DNA of 64,000 nucleotides from Thermodesulfobacteriota bacterium (GTDB lineage: Bacteria; Desulfobacterota; QYQD01), in assembly GCA_031082315.1 (NCBI GenBank), contig JAVHLC010000002.1, forward strand, positions 211,362 through 275,361, given 5' to 3'. A program made the translations under genes and the position numbers. Of the stretch, positions 17,560 through 28,786 are shown piece by piece. Position 1 is the stretch's first letter. The number at the start of each line of letters is the position of its first letter. The notes below the pieces were generated by a model, which ran no database searches, was not told the DNA's origin, and was given only the letters and a program-made list of their open reading frames with translations.

Positions 17560-19248
17560 TTAAACTAAGAGCATTTCGGTAGTTGCCTTACCGGCCGGCA
17601 CCATGGGATAAACCTTTTCTTCATGCGGAATGACAAACTCCATAATCACAAGGTTTGGGGTCTTCAAGGCCTTTTTAATAACCGGCACTACCTCTTCGGG
17701 TTTGGTGGCCCGGAGCCCCACCGCGCCATAAGCCTCAGCCAATTTAACGAAATCAGGTGCGGTAGCCATTGAGGTGGCTGCATACCGTTTTCCATAAAAT
17801 AGTTCTTGCCATTGGCGCACCATACCCAGATATTGATTATTTAGGATAGCAATTTTTACCGGCAACCGCTGTTCCATAGCCGTGGCCATCTCCTGGATGT
17901 TCATCTGAATACTACCGTCTCCGGCTATGTCTATGACTATCCGATCCGGCGCTGCCAACTGGGCCCCGATGGCGGCCGGGAATCCATATCCCATAACTCC
18001 CAGACCACCCGAGGTCATAAGTGAACGCGGCTCGGCAAACTTATAAAATTGCGCGGCCCACATCTGGTTTTGACCGACTTCTGTGGTAATAATCGCCTTG
18101 CCCTTCGTGAGTTCATAAAGTTTTTCTACTACATATTGCGGTTTTATCACTCCCTTTTCTTCCTTATAGGAAAGGGGATGTTTTTTATCCCAATCACGCA
18201 CCTGGGCCAGCCACTCTTCATGTTTTTCTTTCCAGTTTATATCCTTTTCCCTTTTGAGGAAAGTGACGAGCTTTCCAAGGGCGTTTTTGCAGTCAGCCAC
18301 TATCGGCACATCCACCCTGACATTTTTGCTGATGGAGGTGGGATCAATATCAATATGAATAATCTTGGCATGGGAAGCAAAGGCATCCAGCTTACCGGTA
18401 ACCCGGTCGTCAAAGCGGGCCCCTACCGCGATAAGGAGGTCACAATTCGCCACAGCCATATTCGAACAATAGGTGCCATGCATTCCCAGCATCCCCATCC
18501 ACAGCGGATGCGTGCCCGGAAACCCGCCCAAACCCATCAAAGTAGCAGTAGTCGGTATCTGCGCGAGAGTGGCCAGCCCGGTCAACTCGGCTGCCGCATT
18601 GGAGGCTATGATCCCGCCGCCGACGTAAAGCACAGGGCGACTGGATTGAACGATTAACTTGCCGGCCTTTTCTATCTGGCCCACATGTGCCCCATAGGTT
18701 GGATTGTAGGTACGCATACTGATTGTTTCCGGATACTTAAATTCAGTCCTATCAACCATTACGTCCTTTGGCAAATCCATTAACACCGGGCCGGGCCGTC
18801 CTGATCTGGCCAGGTGAAAGGCCTCTCTCACGGTCTGGGCCACATCCTTAACACTCTTCACCAGATAATTGTGTTTAGTACATGGCCGGGTAATGCCGAC
18901 GATATCCACCTCCTGAAAGGCGTCATTACCAATGAGCTTGGTAGGCACCTGACCGGTCATAACCACCACGGGGATGGAGTCCCCATAAGCTGATGCAATG
19001 CCGGTAACCGTGTTTGTAGCTCCCGGCCCGGAGGTGACGAGAACTACACCCACTTTGCCGGTTACACGGGCATAGGCATCAGCGGCATGTACCGCAGCCT
19101 GCTCATGCCTTACCAGTACGTGACGGATAGAAGACTTCATGAGTTCGTCATAGATGTCTATTACCGCCCCACCCGGAAATCCAAAGATCAGATCCACGCC
19201 TTCCTTTTTCAAACATTCGATCAAAATCTGTGCGCCTGTCAGTTTCAT
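17560..19248 (-). CDS. ilvB: Acetolactate synthase, large catalytic subunit
   Basis: This thiamine-diphosphate enzyme condenses pyruvate (or pyruvate and 2-oxobutyrate), the first shared step of branched-chain amino acid synthesis. It shows the N-terminal PYR domain with catalytic glutamate (VLVRHEQAAVHAADAYARV), the FAD-binding middle domain and the C-terminal ThDP motif GDGSIQMNIQE...NN. The ATG at 19248 is preceded by TAGGTG; a GTG nine bases upstream is the alternative start. It directly follows a DUF465 gene and is the first enzyme gene of ilvBNC. Confidence 0.95.
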   Translation of the reverse strand: MKLTGAQILIECLKKEGVDLIFGFPGGAVIDIYDELMKSSIRHVLVRHEQAAVHAADAYARVTGKVGVVLVTSGPGATNTVTGIASAYGDSIPVVVMTGQVPTKLIGNDAFQEVDIVGITRPCTKHNYLVKSVKDVAQTVREAFHLARSGRPGPVLMDLPKDVMVDRTEFKYPETISMRTYNPTYGAHVGQIEKAGKLIVQSSRPVLYVGGGIIASNAAAELTGLATLAQIPTTATLMGLGGFPGTHPLWMGMLGMHGTYCSNMAVANCDLLIAVGARFDDRVTGKLDAFASHAKIIHIDIDPTSISKNVRVDVPIVADCKNALGKLVTFLKREKDINWKEKHEEWLAQVRDWDKKHPLSYKEEKGVIKPQYVVEKLYELTKGKAIITTEVGQNQMWAAQFYKFAEPRSLMTSGGLGVMGYGFPAAIGAQLAAPDRIVIDIAGDGSIQMNIQEMATAMEQRLPVKIAILNNQYLGMVRQWQELFYGKRYAATSMATAPDFVKLAEAYGAVGLRATKPEEVVPVIKKALKTPNLVIMEFVIPHEEKVYPMVPAGKATTEMLLV

Positions 19249-19257
19249 AGTAATCAC

Positions 19258-19476
19258 CTACCGATACTTGGCCAATATGGCCATTATTTTATCCTTCTCG
19301 GCTAGTTTCAACTTCTGAATACGCTTCTTCTCCATGGTTTCTTCTGTGGTTAGATAGGGCCTCTGATTAAACTCCTCCAGTTTTCTCTCCAGAGATTGAT
19401 GTTCTTTTGCCGCCCTCTTAAGCTCTTCATCTTTGTCTATCCAAAGGGCCATCAACGCCTTGTCTTTTTCTTCCAT
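19258..19476 (-). CDS. Small coiled-coil protein, DUF465/YdcH family
   Basis: This 72-residue, strongly charged protein is predicted to be almost wholly helical, with an N-terminal DKDEELKRAAKEHQSLERKL stretch and the C-terminal KRIQKLKLAEKDKI typical of the YdcH/DUF465 family. Its function is not established in the family. Its stop lies ten bases before the ilvB start, so it is probably co-transcribed with the ilv genes. A good promoter lies just upstream, making it the first gene of that unit. Confidence 0.8.
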   Translation of the reverse strand: MEEKDKALMALWIDKDEELKRAAKEHQSLERKLEEFNQRPYLTTEETMEKKRIQKLKLAEKDKIMAILAKYR

Positions 19477-19512
19477 ATCTTATTACCATCCCTTGCGCGT
19501 CAGACTTTGTTC

Positions 19513-19542
19513 ACTATAAGAAATAACCATCTGATTTGTCAA
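19513..19542 (-). promoter_or_regulatory. Sigma-70-type promoter for DUF465-ilvB
   Basis: On the minus strand TTGACA (19537-19542) and TATAGT (19513-19518) are separated by 18 bases. Transcription would start about 30 bases before the DUF465 gene. The tsaB gene lies upstream on the same strand, so this may be an internal promoter that separates the ilv unit from the rpsB-rseP-tsaB block. Confidence 0.55.
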
Positions 19543-19589
19543 CTGATTATCATCGATTTTAGCATATTTGTTTTATGCCTTAAAGCTGA

Positions 19590-20294
19590 TCAGGATATGT
19601 CCCCATCTTTTCCGGCCCATTTTAGCTCGGCCTCGGATGGCCGGATATATGCAGGAACCATGGTAATAATATCGGCCTGCTCTCCGGCCTTAAACTTCTC
19701 TGCCGCCAGGAAAGCCACATTAGAAGCCCGGATAAAAGAAAAGGGGCCGGGAGCAAAGAATGCCTTGTCACCAAGCTCCTTTTCAAAGAATTCGCCGTAA
19801 GACCGGGCGCCATCTCCAACCAGTATCACCCGTTCTTTTATCCGTACGACAAGGTCCTGCGGCGAAAGGGCTAACTCAGGGGAGGTCTTTATCAGCCGGC
19901 CATCCTCATTTGGGTAATAAGCAGCCGTAAAAACCTCTTTCTTTCGGGCATCAATAACGGGAAACACCGGGCGGTCAGCCACGGGAAGGTTTGCGGCCAG
20001 CGCATCCAGGCTTGATATGCCCACGACCGGTTTCCCGGTGGCCAGGGCCAGTCCCTTGAAAGTAGCCAGGCCAATCCGGATACCTGTAAAGCTGCCCGGC
20101 CCTATAGTCACGGCCAGACCATCAATATCGTTAAGGGCTAATCCGGTTTGGGCCAAAAGATGCTCTACCGCCTGCAATAAACGCCGGCTGTGCGTCTCTT
20201 TGCTGAAGAGGCTGTATTCAGCCAGCACCGCTCCGTTATCCGTGAGGGCTACGCTACCGGTATGAGTAGACGTATCGACAGCCAGAATCTTCAA
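19590..20294 (-). CDS. tsaB: tRNA threonylcarbamoyladenosine biosynthesis protein TsaB
   Basis: This actin-like ATPase fold protein, 234 residues, partners with TsaD in the t6A37 modification of ANN-decoding tRNAs. The diagnostic MKILAVDTSTHTGSVAL start and the VTIGPGSFTGIRIGLATFKGLA block (residues 65-85) are present. The start codon is TTG, preceded by GGCAGG. It follows rseP by 16 bases on the same strand. Confidence 0.92.
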   Translation of the reverse strand: MKILAVDTSTHTGSVALTDNGAVLAEYSLFSKETHSRRLLQAVEHLLAQTGLALNDIDGLAVTIGPGSFTGIRIGLATFKGLALATGKPVVGISSLDALAANLPVADRPVFPVIDARKKEVFTAAYYPNEDGRLIKTSPELALSPQDLVVRIKERVILVGDGARSYGEFFEKELGDKAFFAPGPFSFIRASNVAFLAAEKFKAGEQADIITMVPAYIRPSEAELKWAGKDGDIS

Positions 20295-20310
20295 ATATTA
20301 CCTGCCCTAT

Positions 20311-21378
20311 TCACCCTTTTACCAGGAGGCGAAGGATATCATTGTAAAAGACCACGGCCATAAGGGAAATAAGAATAACCAGCCCGACTTGCTGAGCAAT
20401 CTCTCTTTTTTTGAGGCTGACCGGACGCCCCAGGACCAGCTCAATGCCCAGGAAAAGAAGATGTCCACCATCCAGTATAGGTATAGGCAATAAGTTTAGA
20501 ACACCCAGATTGATGCTCAATAAGGCCACAAAGAAGAGAAGAGGAACCACCCCTGCCTGTGCCTGCTCACCGGCTAATTGAGCAATAAGAATAGGTCCCC
20601 CCAAGGTGGATATGGGCACAATCCGCTGTACCAGTTTTATTATACTTAGATATGTTATATAGACAATTTTCCCGGTCCGGTCGATTCCGGCTACAAACGC
20701 TTCGAGGGGATTCATCCTGTCCATAATAATGTGATCAGAGGCCGATATCCCGATCACCGGAACCGTAACTTCCTCACCAAATATGTTGCGATGCGCAGTT
20801 ATAACCGGTGTTATCTGTACCCTGAAGGCCTTGCCGTCGCGCACCGCATAAATATCCAGCGGCTGTTTACCGCCCTTGCGTACCATCCCGGCAAGTTCAT
20901 CCCACTCTTTTACGTGACGGCCATTGATGTGGGTGATCCGGTCGCCGGGCCTAAGGCCGGCCTCCTGTGCCGGCAGCCCGTCTTGCACGCCACCTATAGT
21001 CGCCGGTAGTGTAGGTTGCCCAAAGGCCATAAAAGTGACAAAAAATATGAAAAAGGCAAAAATAAGATTAGAAAAAGGCCCTGCCGCTACAATAAGACCC
21101 CGTTGCCACAATTTTTTATGGATAAAAGACCTAGCCTCTTCATCGGCTTCAACGGTTTCCCCCGGGTTTTCACCAAAAAGTTTAACATAACCACCAAGGG
21201 GCACGGCTGATATACGATATTCCGTTTCACCAACTACCTTGCCCCATATCCTGGGGCCAAAACCCAAAGAAAATTTTTCTACCCTGACCTTAAAGACTTT
21301 GGCCAGCAAGAAATGCCCCAGTTCATGCACCAGGATCAATACGCCCAGGACTATTATCACGGTAAAAACAGTCGTCAT
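20311..21378 (-). CDS. rseP: RIP zinc metalloprotease (site-2 protease family)
   Basis: This inner-membrane intramembrane protease of 355 residues has the zinc motif HELGH at residues 18-22 in the first membrane segment and LDGG in a C-terminal membrane segment (PIPILDGGHLL). A single PDZ domain lies in the middle (about 125-210, with AGLRPGDRITHINGR). It would cleave membrane-bound anti-sigma factors or signal-peptide remnants. AAAGAGG precedes the ATG. It lies after dxr, the usual order dxr-rseP. Confidence 0.94.
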   Translation of the reverse strand: MTTVFTVIIVLGVLILVHELGHFLLAKVFKVRVEKFSLGFGPRIWGKVVGETEYRISAVPLGGYVKLFGENPGETVEADEEARSFIHKKLWQRGLIVAAGPFSNLIFAFFIFFVTFMAFGQPTLPATIGGVQDGLPAQEAGLRPGDRITHINGRHVKEWDELAGMVRKGGKQPLDIYAVRDGKAFRVQITPVITAHRNIFGEEVTVPVIGISASDHIIMDRMNPLEAFVAGIDRTGKIVYITYLSIIKLVQRIVPISTLGGPILIAQLAGEQAQAGVVPLLFFVALLSINLGVLNLLPIPILDGGHLLFLGIELVLGRPVSLKKREIAQQVGLVILISLMAVVFYNDILRLLVKG

Positions 21379-21511
21379 CTATCCTCTTTCCCTACACACG
21401 GTATTTCAAAACCTAACCACAGAGTACACAGAGAATTTATTTAACTTGATTTCCCGGTAGCCTAACAGGGTTCCTCTTGCCATTGCAGGCGTGTGAGCCG
21501 CTGCTCCTACA

Positions 21512-22690
21512 TTATAACCTATGCTCTCTGCATGAATACGTTTTAACCTCTTCTTCGGCCTGGATTCTGGCCAAATGATCCGCTGCCATGACGTCTTCCA
21601 GTGAATTAACTGCTGAGGCTTCCGAACCATACATCGTGCCTTCCACGACACGGGCAATATCCGTGAATCTTATGCGGCCTTCGAGAAAGGCATCTACCGC
21701 TACCTCATTGGCCGCATTAAGGACAACGGGCAGGGTCCCTCCCTGCTTACAAGCCGCATACGCCAGCCGCAGGCATGGAAATTTGTCCATATCCGGTTCT
21801 AAAAAAGTCAGGTTATTTACTGATGGAAGATCCAGCCGGGGAAGCCCCATATCGATCCGCTCCGGGGCGGAAAGGGCATAGGCAATCGGAATACGCATGT
21901 CCGGTATGCCCAGTTGAGCAATTATAGAACCATCTATATACTCCACCATAGAATGCACTATACTCTGTGGGTGTATTTGCACGACTATCTGCTCGACGGA
22001 GAGATCAAAAAGCCATTTAGCCTCTATAACCTCCAGTCCCTTGTTCATTAAGGAGGCAGAGTCAATCGTTATCTTCCTGCCCATTTGCCAGTTGGGATGT
22101 TTTAAGGCCTCGGCCGGGGTTATATTATGCAACATCTCATAAGAATAATGCAAGAACGGTCCGCCTGAGGCTGTGAGTATAATCCTCCTGACATCTTCTT
22201 TACGGTGTCCTAACAGGGACTGGAAAATAGCGCCATGCTCACTATCAACAGGGTTAATGGAGACGCCCTTATCCTTGGCTGCTTTCATAATCAGCGAACC
22301 GGCGGTAACCAGGACCTCTTTATTGGCCAGGGCAATATTCTTCCCCGCACAGATGGCCTCGTAAGTGGGCACGAGACCGGCGGCACCCACCATAGCCGAG
22401 ACAACCATATCAACTTCCGGCAGCGTAGCCACTTCTCTACATCCGTTTATACCGGAAGCAACCTCCACGCCCAGCCCCGCTGGCATTCGGGCCTTTAACT
22501 CCACAGCCAGTCTCTCATCCTGGACAGAAACCAAGCGCGGCCTAAAGCGTTCAATCTGTTCTATCAACAATCCGATGTTCTTGCCGGCAGAAAGTCCGGC
22601 TACCTGGAAACGTTCCGGAAAACGCGCTGCCACTTCCAACACGTTGCGCCCAATGGACCCGGTAGAACCCAGGATAGATAATCTTTTCAA
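21512..22690 (-). CDS. dxr: 1-deoxy-D-xylulose 5-phosphate reductoisomerase
   Basis: This enzyme is the second step of the MEP isoprenoid pathway. The 392-residue protein shows the NADPH-binding ILGSTGSIGRNVLEV at residues 6-20, the metal-binding PVDSEHGAIFQ and the conserved DSASLMNKGLEVIEA. The start is TTG; the nearby ATG is out of frame. Its product feeds the isoprenoid needed by UppS, encoded two genes upstream. Confidence 0.95.
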   Translation of the reverse strand: MKRLSILGSTGSIGRNVLEVAARFPERFQVAGLSAGKNIGLLIEQIERFRPRLVSVQDERLAVELKARMPAGLGVEVASGINGCREVATLPEVDMVVSAMVGAAGLVPTYEAICAGKNIALANKEVLVTAGSLIMKAAKDKGVSINPVDSEHGAIFQSLLGHRKEDVRRIILTASGGPFLHYSYEMLHNITPAEALKHPNWQMGRKITIDSASLMNKGLEVIEAKWLFDLSVEQIVVQIHPQSIVHSMVEYIDGSIIAQLGIPDMRIPIAYALSAPERIDMGLPRLDLPSVNNLTFLEPDMDKFPCLRLAYAACKQGGTLPVVLNAANEVAVDAFLEGRIRFTDIARVVEGTMYGSEASAVNSLEDVMAADHLARIQAEEEVKTYSCREHRL

Positions 22691-22712
22691 TGTGGCATAC
22701 CTTTACTGCAAA

Positions 22713-23519
22713 TTAGGGCCGGATGAAAAACACCAGCTCATAAAACAGGACGGGTGCGGCCAGAATAACCCCATCTATGCGATCCAGCATCCCCCCATGC
22801 CCTGGAAAGAGTTTGCCTGAATCTTTCACCTGGGCAGAACGTTTAAACATGGACTCCACAAGGTCTCCAATTTGAGCGGTAATTCCCAGGGAAAGGGCCA
22901 GAAAAATAACCTGTCTCACAGTTATCCAAGGGAAAAAATGGATGCTCATGAGATAGGCCGCCCCGATACTGGCCGCCAGCCCCCCGATAGCCCCCTCTAT
23001 GGTCTTTCCCGGACTTACACGCGGATAAAGCTTATGACGTCCCAAGGGAACACCTACGCAGTAAGCGCCGGCATCACCTGCAAAGACTACAGCCAAAAGA
23101 AATAAAATCCAGATACGTCCCAGGGCCAGATGTCTTATAAAAACCAGGTGGGATAGGGAAAAGGCCACATATACCAGACCGGCAATGAAGACGCCCATTG
23201 AATAAATGACCCTGGGATGAGGCTCATAATTGAACAAATAGTATGCAAGACTCAAGGCCGTGATTAAAAAAAGCACTGCCAGGGTGCAGGGGAAGGAAAA
23301 ATTATAACTGGAAAGGACGATGAGGCTGCCTAACAACATGCCGAAATAAACCGGGAGGGAGAGATCGGTTCTCCTGGCCAGGGCGTAGTACTCCAGCAAA
23401 CTAATCGCCACAGTGGCCAAAATCACCAACAAAAAAACAGACCTGGGCCCATACCATATAACGGCTATTAGAAGGGGCGTAGCAATCAGGGCGGTTATTA
23501 TACGTTTAAGGTGCTGCAT
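22713..23519 (-). CDS. cdsA: Phosphatidate cytidylyltransferase
   Basis: This multi-spanning membrane enzyme makes CDP-diacylglycerol from phosphatidate and CTP, the precursor used by PssA. About eight hydrophobic segments are visible, with the C-terminal SPGKTIEGAIGG and SMFKRSAQVKDSGKLFPGHGGMLDR-type signature. The ATG at 23519 has AAGGG five bases upstream inside the uppS end, and gives 268 residues; a GTG 21 bases earlier is possible. The 14-base overlap with uppS implies coupling. Confidence 0.92.
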   Translation of the reverse strand: MQHLKRIITALIATPLLIAVIWYGPRSVFLLVILATVAISLLEYYALARRTDLSLPVYFGMLLGSLIVLSSYNFSFPCTLAVLFLITALSLAYYLFNYEPHPRVIYSMGVFIAGLVYVAFSLSHLVFIRHLALGRIWILFLLAVVFAGDAGAYCVGVPLGRHKLYPRVSPGKTIEGAIGGLAASIGAAYLMSIHFFPWITVRQVIFLALSLGITAQIGDLVESMFKRSAQVKDSGKLFPGHGGMLDRIDGVILAAPVLFYELVFFIRP

Positions 23520-24276
23520 AGCTACCCTTAATTTGTTCACTGGTCAGGCCAAAACGCCGCTCTCTTTCCTGGTAATCCAGAAGGGCCCTTATGAGGTCCT
23601 CTCTACGAAAGTCCGGCCATAAGACGTCGGTGATATAATTTTCCGTATAGGCCATTTGCCAGAGGAGAAAATTGCTTAAGCGGTATTCTCCGCTTGTTCT
23701 TATAAGGAAGTCCGGATCAGGCAGTCCGGCGGCGGCGGTATCCAGGGTCTGGCTTATATATCCTTCGCTTATTTCATCCGGTAGCAGGGCACCCTGGTTT
23801 ACCCTGCGCGCGATCTCCCGCACGGCACGCACGATCTCATCACGGCCGCTGTAACTTAATGCCAGGGTGAGAACCATATCCTGATTAGACTCTGTTTGTT
23901 TAACCGTACGCAATAAGACCTCATAAACTGGCCGGGGGAGCCTTTTTATCTCCCCGATAGCCCTTAGCGATATCCCGTTGGCGAGCATCTCCGCCAGTTC
24001 TTTTTCTAAGTAATCAGAAAGGAGACCCATAAGGGCATTGACTTCACCTGGCGGGCGTTGCCAGTTTTCCTGAGAAAAGGCATATAAGGTAAGAAACTTA
24101 ATCCCTATCTCCCGACAAGTCCGGACTACCTCGCGCACAGATTCAACACCTTGCCGGTGCCCGGCAATACGGGGAAAAGAACGCAATTTCGCCCAGCGTC
24201 CATTTCCATCCATGATTATGGCTAAGTGCCGGGGCAATTTTTTTGGATCTAACAACGGACTATCTGAATGAGGCAA
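23506..24276 (-). CDS. uppS: Undecaprenyl diphosphate synthase
   Basis: This cis-prenyltransferase makes the C55 lipid carrier for peptidoglycan. The N-terminal signature HLAIIMDGNGRWAK has the catalytic aspartate at residue 23, and the C-terminal region includes LIRTSGEYRLSNFLLWQ. Length 256 residues is normal. The start appears to be TTG with GGGG about nine bases upstream. It lies between frr and cdsA in the conserved rpsB-to-rseP block. Confidence 0.94.
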   Translation of the reverse strand: MPHSDSPLLDPKKLPRHLAIIMDGNGRWAKLRSFPRIAGHRQGVESVREVVRTCREIGIKFLTLYAFSQENWQRPPGEVNALMGLLSDYLEKELAEMLANGISLRAIGEIKRLPRPVYEVLLRTVKQTESNQDMVLTLALSYSGRDEIVRAVREIARRVNQGALLPDEISEGYISQTLDTAAAGLPDPDFLIRTSGEYRLSNFLLWQMAYTENYITDVLWPDFRREDLIRALLDYQERERRFGLTSEQIKGSYAAP

Positions 24277-24361
24277 AGTCTGCGACCCCTACATCGAGAG
24301 ATAACTTAGGGAATGACCGGATAATTTCCAGGGAGAGAAAATACACTTAAATGGCTATTTA

Positions 24362-26246
<1,885 letters not shown>

Positions 26247-26386
26247 TATACTTACCCCCTTAAAACTAGACATCTCGTATCAGTTTAGCCCCTTGAAAGG
26301 ATTGACTAAACTTTAATACAAAATTTAAATTTAAAATTGCAAAATTTGCATTTTGTACTTTTCATTTTTCAATGAGATTTACCGTG

Positions 26387-26414
26387 CTTTTCCAAGACGC
26401 TAACTTGTTACGAC
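26387..26414. repeat. Solo right end of repeat family B
   Basis: The stretch TTTTCCAAGACGCTAACTTG followed by TTACGA resembles the last 28 bases of the two family B elements (TTTTCAAAACGCTAACTTG). No left end is visible. It lies in the rpsB-tsf spacer, which otherwise is AT-rich and has no gene. Confidence 0.4.
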
Positions 26415-26424
26415 ATCTCGAAAA

Positions 26425-27228
26425 TTAACCTTCATCCTCTGCCGAGGCCGGTAACAATTCTTCTTGTGGCCCAGTATCCCCTGTCAACCCTACCGGCTCG
26501 GTCTCCGCCGCAGTCTTATCAGTTACGGCCTGAAGGGCCTCCTCTAAACGCCCCTTGCCTTCTAAGCAGGCATCGGCCATTCGTGAGGTAAGAAGTCTGA
26601 TAGCCCTTATCGCATCATCATTTCCGGGTATCAGGTAATCAATCCCGTCGGGATCACAATTAGTATCGACTATAGCAACAACAGGAATACCCAGCTTTCG
26701 GGCCTCGGTTATGGCGATATACTCCTTCCTGGGATCAACCACAAAGAGGGCCCCGGGCAATTTTCCCATCTCTTTAATACCCCCCAGTGATTTTTCTAAT
26801 TTAACAATCTCCTTCTCCATTTGAAGGATTTCTTTCTTTTTAAAGCGATGGATACTTCCATCCTCTTTCATGGCTTCCAGGGTCTTAAGGCGGTCGATGC
26901 TTTTACGGATAGTCTGGAAATTAGTCAGGGTGCCGCCCAACCAGCGACTGTTCACATAAAACATACCGCAGCGGCTGGCCTCTTCTGCAATAGACTCCTG
27001 GGCCTGTTTCTTTGTCCCCACAAATAAAACAGGTTTCCCCCCAGTCGCCGCCTGCACAATAAAATCGTAAGCAGTCTTGAATAATTGCACGGTCTTTTGC
27101 AGGTCAATAATATAAATGCCGTTTCTAGTGCCAAAAATGTAAGGTTTCATCTTGGGATTCCACCGCCTGGTCTGGTGACCAAAGTGGACCCCGGCTTCTA
27201 ATAATTGTTTCATGGTAACATAAGACAT
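26425..27228 (-). CDS. rpsB: 30S ribosomal protein S2
   Basis: The 267-residue protein begins [25 protein letters not shown], the S2 signature, and contains [33 protein letters not shown] lies six bases before the ATG. The C-terminal 40 residues are an acidic extension of low conservation. It heads the rpsB-tsf-pyrH-frr block. Confidence 0.97.
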   Translation of the reverse strand: MSYVTMKQLLEAGVHFGHQTRRWNPKMKPYIFGTRNGIYIIDLQKTVQLFKTAYDFIVQAATGGKPVLFVGTKKQAQESIAEEASRCGMFYVNSRWLGGTLTNFQTIRKSIDRLKTLEAMKEDGSIHRFKKKEILQMEKEIVKLEKSLGGIKEMGKLPGALFVVDPRKEYIAITEARKLGIPVVAIVDTNCDPDGIDYLIPGNDDAIRAIRLLTSRMADACLEGKGRLEEALQAVTDKTAAETEPVGLTGDTGPQEELLPASAEDEG

Positions 27229-27401
27229 AATATTCCTCCTGTTCCCTGGTTAGTTCCACCACCCCCCGCATCTCACCGTTAACCCCGCCCGAGGCGGACA
27301 CCAAGGTTAATCAGAGGGTGTGTGTATTTAAAACGTTGCTTTTTAACACAAAAATGACGCCTTTGCAATTAAAATCAATTTTGGATTTTTCCCACATTTT
27401 T
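27229..27401 (-). promoter_or_regulatory. Leader and possible promoter of rpsB
   Basis: Reading the minus strand, TTGCAA and TAAAAA lie 17 bases apart (near 27366 and 27343), a weak sigma-70 candidate. It is followed by a stretch with a GCCTCGGGC stem and a GT-rich segment before the ribosome site. In many bacteria S2 represses its own leader; I cannot confirm such a fold here. No gene is seen. Confidence 0.3.
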
Positions 27402-27576
27402 ATGGAAGCCATTATTCCTGAGCGTAACTTGCTGGAGCAGTGGGGCACACTTCGAGGGCGAGCAGGAAGGGGAAAACCAGCCCTTTAGAGGCTGGAAGGG
27501 GCAACCCTTCCCCGCCTGCGAGTCCCGAAAGGGTCACTCGCGCAAGCCGTGAAGTGAAGGAATGACGGCTCCCATT
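27402..27576 (+). ncRNA. Multi-hairpin structured element, candidate RNA or repeat
   Basis: The ends ATGGAAGCCATTATTCCT (27402-27419) and AAGGAATGACGGCTCCCAT (27558-27576) are imperfect inverted repeats. Inside, on the plus strand, are CCAGCC/GGCTGG, then GGAAGGG-GCAA-CCCTTCC, then GCGAGTCCC-GAAA-GGGTCACTCGC, then AGCCGT/ACGGCT. Two of the loops are GNRA tetraloops on the plus strand only, which suggests that the plus strand is the RNA. It lies between argJ and rpsB, both on the minus strand. A 64-codon frame on the minus strand crosses it but looks spurious. Family unknown to me. Confidence 0.45.
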
Positions 27577-27586
27577 TCTAGACGGA

Positions 27587-28786
27587 TCAGCTGCGATATG
27601 AGGCATTTATACGCACATAATCCGCTGACAGGTCGCATGTCCAGACGTTAAAATCACAAGAACCTCTGCCCATGTCTATGTGCAGGATAAATTCCTCCTG
27701 ACGCATAGCCCCGGTAGCCGCCATTTCTGCCTCCGGTCCGCAGCCCAGGCCGTTTTTAACCAGGGGGAACGTGTTTATAGCAACGCTCACCCTCCCCGGA
27801 TCCATGGGGACACCGGACCTTCCCAGAGCGGCCATAATTCGCCCCCAGTTAGCGTCTTCCCCAAACAGCGCTGTCTTTACCAGGCTGGAATTAGCCACGG
27901 CGTAAGCGGCCTTACGGGCCTCGCCAACAGTGCCGGCGCCGGTGACACGAACCTCCACCAGCTTTGTGGCTCCCTCGCCATCCCGTACGATCATCCTGGC
28001 CAGGTCTATAAGAAGCTCGCCCAGCAGCTTTTCAAAGACGCTTCTGCCCGCAGAATCGTCAATATCTATACGCTTATTATTGGCTTCGCCACTGGTCAGG
28101 ATTATCACCGAATCGTTAGTGCTCATATCTCCATCTACCGTGATCCGGTTAAAAGACAGCGAAACCGCGCACTGCAAAGATGCCCTCAGGGCATCGGCCC
28201 TTATGGCGGCGTCGGTCATGACAAAACAGAGCATGGTCGCCATCTGCGGCATAATCATCCCTGCCCCTTTGGCTATAGCCGCCATACGGATGGGAACGCC
28301 ATCGATATTACCTTCGCGAAAGGCTGTCTTAGGCATCTTATCTGTAGTCAGGATAGCCCGGCTGACCTCAGCCAGGCGGTTCGGCGCAAGGGACTGCGCC
28401 AAGCGGGGAATGGCCCCTTTAATCCTCTCCATAGGCAGGAACTGACCAATAACGCCGGTCGAGGCCACCAGCGCCAGTTTTTCTTTTATCTCCAAATGTT
28501 TTGCCAGAACACGCGCTGACTCCCGGGCATCCTCCAGCCCCTGCTCTCCGGTACAGGCATTAGCGTTCCCGCTGTTTACAAGGATGGCCTGAGCCGCTCC
28601 CCGACGCAGGCGCTCCCGACTTATGATGACCGGCGCAGCCTTGACGCGATTTCTGGTAAATACGCCCGCCGCCACGGCCGGCTTCTCGGCATAAATCAGC
28701 CCTACGTCCAAACGCCCCGGCTTTTTGATGGAGGCCCCGGTAGCCGAAAATAAAAAACCTTTTATCTGCTGGTTATTTTTTCCCAC
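27587..28786 (-). CDS. argJ: Bifunctional ornithine acetyltransferase/N-acetylglutamate synthase
   Basis: ArgJ transfers acetyl from N-acetylornithine to glutamate (arginine synthesis) and self-cleaves into two chains. Landmarks are [24 protein letters not shown] at the start, [14 protein letters not shown], and the cleavage region [15 protein letters not shown] (between A and T). The GTG at 28786 gives 399 residues, the usual length, and overlaps the secA end by 14 bases; an ATG at 28894 would add 36 basic residues translated from secA's zinc-finger codons. Only a weak ribosome site is seen, so coupling to secA is likely. Confidence 0.92.
   Translation of the reverse strand: MGKNNQQIKGFLFSATGASIKKPGRLDVGLIYAEKPAVAAGVFTRNRVKAAPVIISRERLRRGAAQAILVNSGNANACTGEQGLEDARESARVLAKHLEIKEKLALVASTGVIGQFLPMERIKGAIPRLAQSLAPNRLAEVSRAILTTDKMPKTAFREGNIDGVPIRMAAIAKGAGMIMPQMATMLCFVMTDAAIRADALRASLQCAVSLSFNRITVDGDMSTNDSVIILTSGEANNKRIDIDDSAGRSVFEKLLGELLIDLARMIVRDGEGATKLVEVRVTGAGTVGEARKAAYAVANSSLVKTALFGEDANWGRIMAALGRSGVPMDPGRVSVAINTFPLVKNGLGCGPEAEMAATGAMRQEEFILHIDMGRGSCDFNVWTCDLSADYVRINASYRS

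Noticed and set aside
27412-27606. 64-codon minus-strand frame rich in Leu/Ala/Pro
   Set aside because: It coincides with the multi-hairpin element and is explained by the base composition of those stems. No ribosome site or start context.
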